Shown here piece after piece: positions 45,490-55,759 of a stretch of DNA of 64,000 nt. The DNA is from Corbicula japonica (taxonomy: Eukaryota; Mollusca; Bivalvia; Venerida; Cyrenidae), in contig JAZAYU010000183.1 of the NCBI GenBank assembly GCA_038501625.1, forward strand, positions 682,001 through 746,000, given 5' to 3'. The notes under the pieces were generated by a model, which saw nothing but the letters and a program-made list of their open reading frames with translations, had not been told where the DNA came from and ran no database searches. Positions within the stretch are counted from its first letter, which is position 1. Every line of letters begins with the position of its first letter. The position numbers were made by a program, and so were the translations under genes.

Positions 45490-45625
45490 AATTAAACCCC
45501 AGCGAAATCACAAGACTGAATATCTAATCCTATAGTATGTATACAAGTGCGCGAATTTATGTCCGCGCGAATGTTATTGCCTTTTGCGCGAAAACTGATC
45601 CCCGCGAAATTAAATGATATCTAAG
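45490..45625. repeat. Palindromic MITE family 4 (partial)
   Basis: CAGCGAAATCACAAG and CCCCGCGAAATTAAATGATA flank GCGCGAATTTATGTCCGCGC. The family motif is GCGAAATTNAATGATACCACAG; full copy at 50271. Confidence 0.5.
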
Positions 45626-46344
45626 TAATTGTTGAAACGAACAATTAGGCCGACGTAATGAAAGCAAAATATTTAAACAAGTAAGCATTTATTAACGCTT
45701 CCTGGGCTGAAATGTTTGAGGCATTAAGGTATAAATGACTCATGCTGTTTCCACACGCTTGTGTTACATCATACAATAAATGCCTTAGGATGCCTATAGG
45801 GTCTCAGGTAGCTTACATTCTTATCTGAAGCCTCCGATCTAGAGATAGGCTTTATTGCATGGAGAAACATTGCAATGATAAAATCTCCAAGATCTTATGT
45901 TTAGGCTTTGAACTAATTTAATGTTCGGCGCGTCTTTATTTGCAAACGTATTTTGATGTTTGGTGAATGAAGCTGAATATGTTCTTTTCGTCCTACAATA
46001 TATGATTGATATGTTCTTGTTATCAAGGCTGACTATGTTTGTTTTCGTTCTACCGTATGAATGATATAGTGTTTTTGTTTCTTTGTTTCTTGTACATGTA
46101 TTTATGAAACACCTCTTAAATCTTAATAAGCCGACGTATTATCCTAATACATAATGATTTAAAACGCAAAGCATTTATCATTATACTTCAAAAATTAGTT
46201 TTGTAGTAAAAAAAATCCGAGAACAAATAAGCAAGAAAAATCCACGTTTATTAAACAACATTTGAAAAAAGAAAATCCAACAAGTGAACAAAAGGCGGAA
46301 TGTTATAATTAAGTCATTAACCCTTCTATGGGATATGGTAGTTA
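45626..46344. other. Gene-free stretch
   Basis: No gene or clear repeat seen. Confidence 0.4.
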
Positions 46345-46565
46345 TCATTGCAAAACAGTTTAGATCTAGATCAGTCGGCTCATCCGGTTATTTCTGATCA
46401 AGAAGAACAGTGTAGATCCTGATCAAACGGATCGATGTGCCAGCTGATTAGAATCTACACAGTTCGCACGTTCGATTAAACCCCTTGTATATTGAACAAA
46501 GAGTAAAGCTAGATTTGCCTGCTGATCCGGATCTGCACTATTCGCACCTGCGATAAAACATCGTA
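46345..46565. repeat. Palindromic dispersed repeat, family 1 (copy 5)
   Basis: CAGTTTAGATCTAGATCAG, AGTGTAGATCCTGATCA, CAGCTGATTAGAATCTACAC, then a partial second arm GCTGATCCGGATCTGCAC, suggesting one and a half copies. Confidence 0.7.
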
Positions 46566-46719
46566 CATGTGACGATAAATGTTAAATTATATAGATTTCC
46601 TAATCGTTACAAACTTGTTCAGCCTCTTAATTTGCTTTGTACTGATGTTACTATGGATGAAAAGAAAACTGCCCCGGTCAAACGCAACTAAACATCTGTA
46701 TCCAGTCTGGAAATGTCAT

Positions 46720-47165
46720 CAAAAGCTGCAATCCATAACGTCTTCAGACATTGAAGATGAATATCATTTTGTTTTGTATATGCCATTGTTACAATAACAT
46801 CAGACGGAAGTATTTAAAAAAGTATTACTATGTGAAACCGTCTGTGTACAAATTTATTCAACTTTTGAATTCAAACATCAAGACAGATTTAATAAATCTA
46901 TCAAAATTTGTTAAAGAAGGTTTATGTATAAGAAATGCACTCACAGTTGAAATAATTAAGTAGTTCATCCTCCGAATTCTTTCGACATAATATTTATTGT
47001 TGTTATTATAGCTTTACGTAGAAAATATGTTTTCTAATTATATAAAAACCATTATTTCATGCTATGTCATGTTGATGTATATATATATATATGCAGTTTA
47101 TGTGTTGTAGACGATGTACTTTGTACAAGTCTTAATAAACAGTTGTCTTGTCTTGTCTTGTCTTA
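46720..47165 (+). mobile_element. 5'-truncated LINE with (TTGTC)n tail
   Basis: SSDIEDEYHFVLYMPLLQ in one frame continues after a one-base shift as CYNNIRRKYLKKYYYVKPSV, YKFIQLLNSN and LSKFVKEGLCIRNA, stop TAG at 46961-46963. IEDEYHF followed by a YY-basic region and FIQLL is the C-terminal end of molluscan non-LTR retrotransposon polyproteins. The 3' UTR has AATAAA (47132) and ends in repeated TTGTC units (47136-47163), the usual tail of this group. Dead by frameshift and truncation. Confidence 0.7.
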
Positions 47166-47272
47166 AACAATACCGTGGATCCCAATCTGATTAAAGTCAT
47201 TTCCTGAAAACCGCTACGCTTTCATATCTACTATTTTGTTAGATCTGACTTAAGTGAGATTGCGTGGATCCA

Positions 47273-47428
47273 GGACTCAAGATAATAAAACTGAGAATGG
47301 AAACCAGTCTCAAATCTCAAGTCCAGTCTCAAATCTCAAGCATCTGATTGGATGAAAGTTTCCTTATTTCTGCAAATCAGATGCTTGAGATTTGAGTCTG
47401 GTCTCCAATCTCAATTTTATAATCTTCA
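47273..47428. repeat. Palindromic MITE family 3 (copy 4)
   Basis: AAGATAATAAAACTGAGAAT and CTCAATTTTATAATCTT ends; centre has CTCAAATCTCAAG twice, CATCTGATTGGATGAAA and CAAATCAGATGCTTGAGATT. Confidence 0.7.
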
Positions 47429-47827
47429 TGTAACTTGCAATATTTTAGTTTCATTTCTAAAGCAAAAACATTGAATGTTCATTTACCTGCCATTTTATTC
47501 GACAAATCCTAGATATGTTTTCAGGAATGTATATATTCTTCAAGAATAGATTCCAATAATAAAGTAAACATGTCAGGCTACATCCGTCATATTTCTCCCA
47601 TGTGTTTGCCTTCATCAAACATTCAACATTATATTCAAAGTTACCAGCTATGTTTAAAGACTTGAAAAAATTATATCCAATAGTTTGCCTTAATCACTAT
47701 ACTCAGAATCACTAGCAACGTTTTCAAGTCTTCAACAAATTACATTCAACAGATTCTCTGGAAATTAAGTGCACATTGTATCAATCCTGTGAAGTTATCA
47801 ATGGTAGAGTTTTGTGTACTCTGGTAT

Positions 47828-48078
47828 GGGGCACGTCACGGGAAAAGGTACCTTCGGTCATTTTTAGTGATATTTTAGTTTTTAATAAATTTAGAAAGAA
47901 CTTACCACTATAAATCAATTTCTTATGACTTAAATGTCATTTGTTACACATTTTGATAATGAAATGGTATTTTTACCGCGAAATGCATAATAAATAATGT
48001 CGTCTGCTCAAATTTATGACGTCATTTCAAAGATTGACGTCAACTGTCCGAAGGTACCTTTTCCCGTGACGCGCCCCG
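47828..48078. mobile_element. MITE family 5 with GGGGCRCGTCACGGGAAAAG ends
   Basis: The inverted ends match at 29 of 30 positions (starting GGGGCACGTCACGGG and GGGGCGCGTCACGGG). Inner parts hold TGACGTCA-like sequence (ATGACGTCATT, TTGACGTCAA). Another copy is at 58956-59212 and a single end at 53437. No coding content. Confidence 0.75.
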
Positions 48079-48082
48079 TATC

Positions 48083-48264
48083 ATTATACTTCGCAAGAGT
48101 TCAATTTTCGCGTGTTCGCGCTTGGGATGCGTGAAATTAAACCACAGGTAAATCAGACCATTGAAGCCTTACTCGTATAAGAATTAAAAAAAAGAATCTC
48201 CGAGCCAAAATGTTTCTCCTATCCGCGAAATTTGGTCCCCGCGAAATTGAATAATACCACAGTA
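48083..48264. repeat. Palindromic MITE family 4 (copy)
   Basis: TATCATTATACTTCGCAAG and GCGAAATTGAATAATACCAC form the arms; abuts the family 5 element. Confidence 0.55.
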
Positions 48265-49359
48265 AAATAGATTGATTACTACAAAAATTAACACAAACAC
48301 ACACCAAAAAATCAATAACTTGGAAAAGAGACACGTTTACAAGTTTTATGCTAGCCTCTATATAAAATGATCCTATCAAACGATTTTAAATGCAATTATA
48401 TCCAAGGTGAGTGTAACTAAACTATGCAGTTATCTGTGAACAACTGATGAAGTTGGAATTGGCAGACTCGCAGACCGCAGAGCACGTGTTTATTCCAAAA
48501 CATAAATCGTGAATGAGCATTAATCACATGTGCTGTTCTGCGGCTAACTACTTGTATTATGCTCAACAAAAAAACGGAACCAAACACCGCATCATTTACC
48601 TATTTTCGGGAGCTATGTAATTGTGGATACTACATGTATTTCAGTGAAACTCTTTTTCCTTATTGTTTAACGAAATATATATTTAAAAATCATTTAATTT
48701 CAGTGTTTAATGGTTCTAGTTATAAAAGTGATATGAGCAGCTCTTCCAGCATTTGTTGTATGATTTAACAGAGTATTGTGCATGTACCGTACCAGTGCTA
48801 TTGTTTTTATCCTCATGTGTACATTGAAACATGTACATTATTGAGTGTATAAATAAACTTGTAAATGAAAAAAAATCGTTTTAAACTTATTTTTGCATGA
48901 CTGTTGATATTTCTGGTACATCAAACAAGTGTTGTAGCCGTTAGTTTTTTATGGGAGGGTGCAAAAATACAGATTCTGTATTATGCACCTCGTAGTTATG
49001 CAAAGTTATCAAGAGTAAGATTTCTTTATTGCTAAGTATAGTTTCTGCACTTCAGAACCTTAAATAGTTAATGTCAATGAAATTTAGGAAAAACCATGAG
49101 ATATTTTAAATTTTGCAGCTTGGTTTGTTCAGGAATCTAGACTAGACTTACGGAATTAGAAACGATAGCGATAATCATGAAAATATTGAAATATACATGT
49201 CTTGCAGTTTTCGGTAGAATAGAGCCTGATTTGTATAATTGGGTATTGGAGAACAACTGAAAAGAAGTAAAATTTAAAAGTGTTTAGTTAAAACTTATTT
49301 ATTTTGCATCGATTGTGAAACAAGTTATTCCAACTTATATTAATCACGCTCGATGACTG
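48265..49359. other. Gene-free stretch
   Basis: Frames at 48137-48379 (minus) and 48559-48768 (plus) are unsupported. AATAAA near 48852 is not linked to any gene I can see. Confidence 0.4.
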
Positions 49360-49500
49360 CTTCCTGGGTTTCCAACCAGTACTCGCGCCGAATGTGGATT
49401 GAGGAAACTGCAGGCGAACCTCATCCCTGGTGGGACTCCAACCCGCAGACTCCGGATCTGGAGTCCGACGCTCTACCCCTAGACCACTGAAGTGTTAGTT
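49360..49500 (-). repeat. tRNA-derived SINE
   Basis: On the minus strand GTGGTCTAGGGGTAGAGCG is a good A-box region, GACTCCAGATCCGGAGTC an anticodon-arm-like hairpin with a loop of the wrong length, and GGTTGGAGTCCCACC a B-box with T-arm. A run of unrelated sequence follows. It is tRNA-derived but cannot fold as a standard tRNA. Confidence 0.6.
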
Positions 49501-50059
49501 CGTTGTTGCATGAAAAATAATTTATAATTTAACCCTTGTTGTTTTTTTTAATTATTTTTCGGTTAGACGGTCTTATTATAGAAAAGAGTGTTATTCATAG
49601 CGGCTTGTTATTTTTTTAAGCGGGCCTTTATTTTCCCAGGAAACGTGAAAGAATGTATTATTTTTGACTCGAGATTAATCGCCAAAGTGTTTTATTGATA
49701 ACTGATGGAGATTAATGCTTTCGGACACCATTTCATAATATTTACACTTCAACTTCATCCTCTACGATAAAGTCTTATTCATCTAACGAATCATAGTTTC
49801 TGATGGTGAACAGTGTGACGTATTACTTTAAAAGGCTTGGCTACTGTAGAGCCGTTCACAATTTATTGGACGTTGCACGATGTTTTGAAGTGTGACGTCA
49901 CCGTGCACGCACGTTTTGCCACGAGTTGCTGCGAAAAAGCGTGCCGTCATTCACTTTGTCGTCAACGTAGCTGTTCCAAGAGTCATTCGAAAAAGCCGTA
50001 ATATCACGAATTCTTCTAGTTATTTCTGAATAAATGAAATTATTTATGAGTGTAAATAT

Positions 50060-50216
50060 AAGGATTGAATCAATATTTGATAGTTTCCATTTGGGTATGA
50101 AATACAGTTGGATTGTTAAAAGTACGCGTGAAGCCCTTCGGGCTTCACACACTTTAAACAACCCAACTGTTTTCCATACCCAAATGGAAACCATCAACTA
50201 TCGATTCAATCCTTAG
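50060..50216. repeat. Long hairpin, about 60-bp stem
   Basis: GGATTGAATCAATATTTGAT, AGTTTCCATTTGGGTATG and ACAGTTGGATTGTT on the left pair with AACAACCCAACTGT, CATACCCAAATGGAAAC and ATCGATTCAATCC on the right. The apex is GAAGCCCTTCGGGCTTC, itself a perfect small hairpin. A related, more diverged hairpin lies at 54940-55090. The frame at 50034-50216 is a by-product. Confidence 0.8.
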
Positions 50217-50270
50217 CTAAATCTACCACATGTTACCAATACTGCGGCATGAACGCACACATTTTTTTCT

Positions 50271-50480
50271 ACTGTGGTATCATTCAATTTCGCGGGGCCA
50301 AATTTCGCACAGACGCTTAAAATATCATTTTAACAGCGTGGACAAAATTCGTGCATATTGATTTTTCTTATAGATAGTCTATTTATATGTTAAAATTCGC
50401 TGGGATGAAATTTCGCGCTCTTCACCTAGCACTAAGTACGCGAAAAATAGACCCTCGCGAAATATAATGATACCACAGTG
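50271..50480. mobile_element. Palindromic MITE family 4, full copy
   Basis: Arms ACTGTGGTATCATTCAATTT and AAATATAATGATACCACAGT, followed by CGCGGGGCCAAATTTCGC and its counterpart. Partial relatives: 45490, 48083, 51720, 55320, 57885 and 62590. Confidence 0.7.
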
Positions 50481-51134
50481 ATTTATCCTGAAAAAAAATT
50501 GCCGAGAGCATCAAAATGTTTCGTGTTGGTTATGTAAAGAAAATCTATAAATTGTGTTATAATGGCTCTTACTTGTTATTTAAAGAATTTTAATCACAGT
50601 TCATATATTTGAAAGAGAATGTTAAGAAAAAATAGATGTAATAGATGTATCAATGAACAACCTTATGCATTTTTTAAGAAAAATAAAAACACAGTTCATA
50701 TGTTTGAAAAAGAATGTAAAGAAAAAAAAGATTTATTAAATCAATTCATAATTTTATGTTTTTTGTTATAAAAAAGAACGTAATCAAAAACATTTAGATG
50801 TATATATAATGTTAAAACCGACCTTTACTGCTATTTAAAGGATAATAAAACACAGTTTATATAAAAGAAGAGGTGAAACGTTATGCATCCTCGTCGGTTT
50901 TTTGCTTAGGGATACACATTGTTTGAAATGACCATTTGTTTATACAATAGATATAGATGTTTGAGATAAAATCGCGACAAGCACACAATCTTTGTCTGAA
51001 TCAAGGCGGGTGGTGAATCTGGACACGGTTTTAAACCCCTGGGGGAATTGTTACCTGTAATCGCGACGAATCAAAATTAGCATGCATGTCTGTTTAAGTT
51101 ATAACTCTCCCCTATTATTTTGTCATTTAACAGC

Positions 51135-51152
51135 ATGAATTTGTCGGAGTAA
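51135..51152 (+). promoter_or_regulatory. Short upstream ORF before the BRICHOS gene
   Basis: ATG AAT TTG TCG GAG TAA (MNLSE) ends one base before the ATG of the main frame (TAAGATG). If transcribed, it could lower translation from the first ATG or favour the second one at 51172. Confidence 0.35.
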
Positions 51153-51153
51153 G

Positions 51154-51231
51154 ATGCTTAAAAGAAGAAATATGAATACACTAAATTTCGTTATTTATTT
51201 TGGACTGTTACACGTTTCTCTTGCTAGTTCG
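51154..51231 (+). CDS. BRICHOS-type secreted protein, exon 1 (signal peptide)
   Basis: The frame gives MLKRRNMNTLNFVIYFGLLH then VSLASS and ends at a donor (TCG then GTAAGA), phase 0. A basic start, a hydrophobic core and small residues (SLASS) before the end make a signal peptide or a type II anchor; BRICHOS proteins are typically made in the secretory pathway. The ATG at 51172 (MNTLNF) would give an equally good signal peptide. Five exons in frame give 600 nt, 199 residues. Confidence 0.6.
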
Positions 51232-51719
51232 GTAAGATATTAACAATTTCTCAGTAAAATATATTTATCTAAAGTGTTTTTTTTCCAGTATTCATTTCAC
51301 ATATAACACGTTTTTTACTATAAGTTAAACTATGTTAAAAAGATTGATATTTATAGAATACTTGCATACCTTTTGTGACTGCGTGTCAATTTATTATTAA
51401 TCTTGCGCATAAACAATTACAAATATGTATTCTTTTACAAATACAAGCAGTAGGCTGCATAAGGGTCAGTTAATTAACAGACCCTGGCTGCAGGCATAGT
51501 TCATTCGTAAAGATCAACGATTTCCAAATCATCGGAAGTAAGCTGAACGCACAGTTCAAAACGGTCACCATTTCTTCAAGTTTTTGACATAATTTTGAGA
51601 TTTACTTTATAAACTTACTTAAAATCCTTGAAAGTCTCATTGTGGCATCATTAAACTGGACGTGGGATTTTTCGTGTATTTGGCCATAGAATTGAAGCGC
51701 AAATTTTAATTTGGCATCA

Positions 51720-51840
51720 TATGATATTATGACTAAATGGAAAAATACACTTGCACGAATTAATGCCCGTGCGAATATTAATTTTTTGACTTTGTAAATA
51801 ATTTCACCCCTGTGAAATACTTATTAATTATATTAATATA
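51720..51840. repeat. Palindromic MITE family 4 (partial), intron 1 of BRICHOS gene
   Basis: Phrases CACTTGCACGAATTAATGCC and CACCCCTGTGAAATAC recall the family 4 interior. Confidence 0.35.
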
Positions 51841-52002
51841 TTATTAACGAATTTATGTTTATTAAAATTTCTTGTTCTTCGTGTCTTTATTATTACCGTT
51901 TTTAGCATTTCAATTTATCGATGTTTTCATTTTGTTGTTTGTTTCCCCTCTCTTTTTCATTAACAACTCACTGTAGTTATTTTTCTTTAAAAAATCCGCC
52001 AG

Positions 52003-52173
52003 GTTATAGAATGGATGCGAGACTGGGGATCGGGCTTGTTAACCCGAGAGTTCGCACAGATGGACGAGGACCAGAAAACAGTTCTACACTTTTCCACCAA
52101 CGACGCAGCCGCTAAAAGCGCACCAGCTATAACTTTCTACGACTACGCTTATAGAAGTGATGATTTCAGAATG
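52003..52173 (+). CDS. BRICHOS-type secreted protein, exon 2
   Basis: Acceptor CGCCAG at 52002, donor ATG then GTAAGT at 52174, phase 0 on both sides, 57 residues (27-83). VIEWMRDWGSGLLTREFAQM precedes DEDQKTVLHFSTNDAAAKS and TFYDYAYRSDDF. BRICHOS domains follow a linker and begin with a strand that carries a conserved Asp near the central strands; FYDY is the likely place. Confidence 0.65.
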
Positions 52174-53090
52174 GTAAGTTTAGCTTCTCTTCTCTGATTA
52201 TTTCTAATATAAATCTGCAATTTGTTGTTATGAATACGAATGATAATGTGCAGGCCTCCAATCTATGTAAATAAAGGCCTTTTAGTGTGAAATATTAAAA
52301 AATAAAACGTAAATGAAGGGTTTATTTGTCGGAATTGTAATTGAAAACACGTACTATTGTGTATTCACTAAAAAAAGTTAATTTATGTATGGAAAGCCCC
52401 CACTCTTAAACCAAAGGTATCAGAAATAGGCATGTTTGATATTATCTCAGACTCTTTGAATTACAGATTATGACTGATTCAGAAGTTCGCAGTATCCTAA
52501 TAACAACACTTAAAAGCGGGGAGAAATACAGTAGTGCAACCATTACTTGCTCTAAACTGCCAGGCACGACAAGCAGTCTGCTCTAAAATAAAGGTTTTAA
52601 GTGAAAATCACAGGCTATTCGGCCATTTAAAGGCTTTTTTATAATACTTAAAGGTTTTAAAGTTTTGCTCTAAAATTAAAGGTTTTTAAAGATTTTAAAT
52701 ATAAGGTTTCACTAAGAGGCCTGTACTATGTCTTTTGGATGAATACAAAAGTCCCACAGAGGGTAACGTAGGTCGGACGCAAGATTTCCAGCGTTCGTCT
52801 GGGGCAGTCTTGTAGCAGTTACATTTTAATTTCCAACTTTCTGGCCAAAATCCAAATCAAACTTAAATACTGCTGACCCAAAATGGGGCATGAGCAACTC
52901 CACCAAACTCCACAGTATTCATTTACCGAAATCTGTGTGAATCATGGTTACTGACAAACAAGCTTATACAAGTACACGGCTTTTGAGGGCCGTCATCAGA
53001 TCTAACATTTTGCTTTGTAATTGGTAAAGGGGCCGAATCAACTGACTTCTAAAAACTATAAATTATTAAATTTTGTTAATATTTTTTCAG

Positions 53091-53201
53091 GGCATTTTAG
53101 CCATACGGCCGCTACAGACCGGCGGACAACAGCTGTGTTTTATCACAGGAACAAATAAGTGGTTTTGGGAATCTAGGAACATGCTTAACGCCCGCCATCA
53201 G
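53091..53201 (+). CDS. BRICHOS-type secreted protein, exon 3
   Basis: Acceptor TTTTTTCAG, donor CAG then GTTAGT, phase 0, 37 residues (84-120). GILAIRP...LCFITGTNKW matches the BRICHOS core strand pattern gl-aIR-x-CyI with the first conserved cysteine at residue 99. Then ESRNMLNARHQ fits the following helix. Confidence 0.7.
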
Positions 53202-53553
53202 GTTAGTTGAAATCTTCTACTTTTGCTCTAAATATAATTGCCTTTAAATGTAAACAAAATAGTTAACATTTTCATTGATAATTTTTCATGTCTGTTTTGG
53301 TCAAATCGTTACATTAAAATAGGACTCTAACAGAATTCTGTCAAAAATTGCAACACTATTTATTTGCATTCCATATCAGTTTTGTTTTAAAAAAGAAATG
53401 ATTCTCAAGAACGTATTTCAGATCGATTTTTGAATTGTGGCACATCACGCGAAAAGGTATCTTCGTGGAGTGTTTGTTTAGACATTTAAGTTGTCCTCAT
53501 ATTTCTTACTAATACGTAACTTCGTTATAATTTTTGACTTAACCCTTTCCTCC

Positions 53554-53785
53554 ATAGATACACCTTAATTGCGCGGGCGAACAGTTTAGATCCAGATCAG
53601 CTGGCACATTTGAGCCGTCTGATCAGGATCTTAACTGTTCGCTTTTTTATGTGTTAGATAATCTCTAACCAAAATGCGACCAGTGAAGATCCTGATCAGA
53701 CGGCACGGATGTGCCGGCTGATCTGGATCTACACTGGTCGCACGTGCGTAAAAAGGCGTATAATTATATGGAGGAAAGGGTTAAT
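53554..53785. repeat. Palindromic dispersed repeat, family 1 (copy 6)
   Basis: In intron 3 of the BRICHOS gene. Nearly complete: CAGTTTAGATCCAGATCAGC, GTCTGATCAGGATC, GATCCTGATCAGAC, GGCTGATCTGGATCTACAC, end GGAGGAAAGGGTTAA. Confidence 0.8.
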
Positions 53786-54082
53786 TATGCTCGTGAAATA
53801 ATGTATGTAGAGTTGTAGACGTTGAATCATTAATCGTGTGGCAAATCAATAATCAATAATAAATTAATCAAAAGAAGTCCGATCAAATGCACATCAAGTG
53901 CGACCTCATTGCGAAATGAAACGCGGTCACGTGACCCTTGTAAGCCAATCAGATCTGTAATATTCTGTAAAATGTTACAAGAAAAAAATGAAATATGCAT
54001 ATCCGGAATGGCCACACCCAGAAGACATAGCCTCAATCTCATTATTTCCGTATATTTGTGAATCTTTATTTTCTGATTCCAG

Positions 54083-54230
54083 ACAACCATTGAACCTGTT
54101 CTGCCGTATGACAAGTTTGAATTGAGAACTGCGTTCCCTTCTGCCCTCGATCCTCTTTCTGTTAAGTCACTCAAAGATTTCTGTAATGTGGATCGATCAC
54201 ATATGTTCTACATGGAACCAGTCAATTCAG
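54083..54230 (+). CDS. BRICHOS-type secreted protein, exon 4
   Basis: Acceptor GATTCCAG, donor TCAG then GTAACT, phase 0 in and phase 1 out. Residues 121-169: TTIEPVLPYDKFELRTAFPS, ALDPLSVKSLKDFCNVDR, then HMFYMEPVNS. The second conserved cysteine is residue 154 within LKDFC, and the terminal strand FYMEP recalls the Y-W-L end of BRICHOS domains. Cys99 and Cys154 are the only cysteines after the signal peptide, fitting the single conserved BRICHOS disulfide. Confidence 0.7.
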
Positions 54231-54415
54231 GTAACTGCACTCTCATATATTATGCAGGGAACCAGGTACTGTCATATATTTTGCAGGGAACCAGGTTATC
54301 ATATATATTATGCAGGGAACCAGGTACTCTAATATGTCATGCCGCGAACCAGATACTCTCATAAATTATGCAGGGAACCAGTAACTCTCATGTAATTTGC
54401 CGGGAACCAGGTTAT
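54231..54415. repeat. Minisatellite directly after exon 4
   Basis: About six units of 31-34 bp with TATTATGCAGGGAACCAGGT start at the donor itself. The unit contains CAG and AG near-acceptor and GGTA near-donor motifs. Confidence 0.7.
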
Positions 54416-54939
54416 GTAAATAAACTGCAACGTTTTGAAACCAGTTGAATTTATTGAATCAATTATCTTTATCAACGCAATTTTGATTTCTTTCTCATTT
54501 CTTTTGATAATTTCACTTATATTTGCACGGAAGAAGTAGTTTATTAATTTATTAGCATGATCAAAAATAAAATGTAGTTGGTTAATGTATGTACAATAGG
54601 TGTTTCCCTTAATGCTCACTTTAATATTGTAAATCAGTCAATTACCAAGTAAAACGCTACGTACCCTGATTAAAGTGGTAGTAGATCCTAAAATTTGTTT
54701 AAAATCACGCCATTTTGCTTTCTGACAAACTTTTTGCACACTTTATGTTTGCTGTAAACTACGTAACGCCCCATTGGCGTCGACGTAGGTTTTCCAAAGA
54801 GTTACTTTAGTTCGCTTTATCGTCAATTATATTCAGTGTAAACCAGCCTTTCGAAATGGCCGTGATATCACAAAATCTCTTCAATATATTGGTAAGAAAT
54901 GAGAATATTTCGGAGTGTAAATTGAATCGATGTTTTATC

Positions 54940-55090
54940 TCGTTCATCGGGATATGAAAAACATTTGGGTTGTTTTAAGTAAACGCGAAGCCCTCAGACC
55001 ACGCACACTTTTAACAACCTTTAACAACCCAAATGTTTTCCATACACGATGAACGCGATAAAATACCATTTTAAACGTCGATTCAATTCT
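54940..55090. repeat. Second hairpin of the 50060 family, intron 4 of BRICHOS gene
   Basis: TGAATCGATGTTTTATC, GAAAAACATTTGGGTTGTT pair with AACAACCCAAATGTTTTC and AACGTCGATTCAATTC; apex GCGAAGCCCTCAGACC is no longer a perfect small hairpin. Confidence 0.65.
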
Positions 55091-55319
55091 TTAATTGTTG
55101 TATGTTCAACTTTATGACGCCATTACAAGGAAAAATGTCAGCTTCTAAGCGTAACATTTGCCCGATACTCGCCAAATATGATGACCGTACGTTTTCTTTC
55201 CCAACAGATTATTTCTTTTATTTTGGATGCCTTTTGTTATTGTTGTTGTTTTAAAGTAAAGGCATAATTTCTAGCCCTAAATGTATATTTTAAACGGCTT
55301 TGAATGCGTTGATTACATG

Positions 55320-55515
55320 ATTATTTTACCAGCGAATAATATTCGCGAGAGTCAAATTTTCCCCCTTTATTCGCGATTTTTTTAAGGGATGGGCAAAACC
55401 ATGTTTCGCTAAAACCTTCCTTTCGAAAACGGCCCGAATTTGAAACATCGCGAAAACACTTTTTTAGTAAAATGGCGGAAGTTTGCACCCGCGAAAATAA
55501 TCAATCGTACAGTAT
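55320..55515. repeat. Palindromic MITE family 4 (diverged copy)
   Basis: AGCGAATAATATTCGCGAG and CCCGCGAAAATAATCAATCG form the arms, just 40 bp before the last exon of the BRICHOS gene. Confidence 0.4.
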
Positions 55516-55553
55516 ATAGATAATCTTTGAACCAAATATCTCTCTTTTTTCAG

Positions 55554-55645
55554 TTTCCGGCTCAAAGATAAAGATTCATGGCTTATTTCGAGGATACAAC
55601 ATCGGCGTTCCTGATAAACTCACGAAAATAGTATTTGGTAACTAA
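55554..55645 (+). CDS. BRICHOS-type secreted protein, exon 5 (end)
   Basis: Acceptor TTTTCAG at 55553; the phase-1 join gives V, then SGSKIKIHGLFRGYNIGVPD, KLTKIVFGN and TAA at 55643. A basic 30-residue tail follows the BRICHOS core, which is unusual in that the domain usually precedes or closes the chain after a short strand. Confidence 0.6.
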
Positions 55646-55729
55646 TTGCACCGGATTTTTCTATGAAAATTTGAATTAAATTGGAAGAAAATAATTTTCC
55701 ACATTTTGTTTGTATTACATTCAATTTCC

Positions 55730-55735
55730 AATAAA
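55730..55735 (+). terminator. Polyadenylation signal of the BRICHOS gene
   Basis: AATAAA lies 85 bp after the stop; a second AATAAA follows near 55757. Confidence 0.5.
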
Positions 55736-55759
55736 TTAATACATTTTTGTACGTGAAAT

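Noticed and set aside
49360..49500. Functional tRNA gene
   Set aside because: A- and B-boxes are good but the anticodon loop has the wrong size and the sequence continues as a SINE-like unit.
50034..50216. Small plus-strand frame
   Set aside because: Lies within a hairpin; the palindrome explains it.
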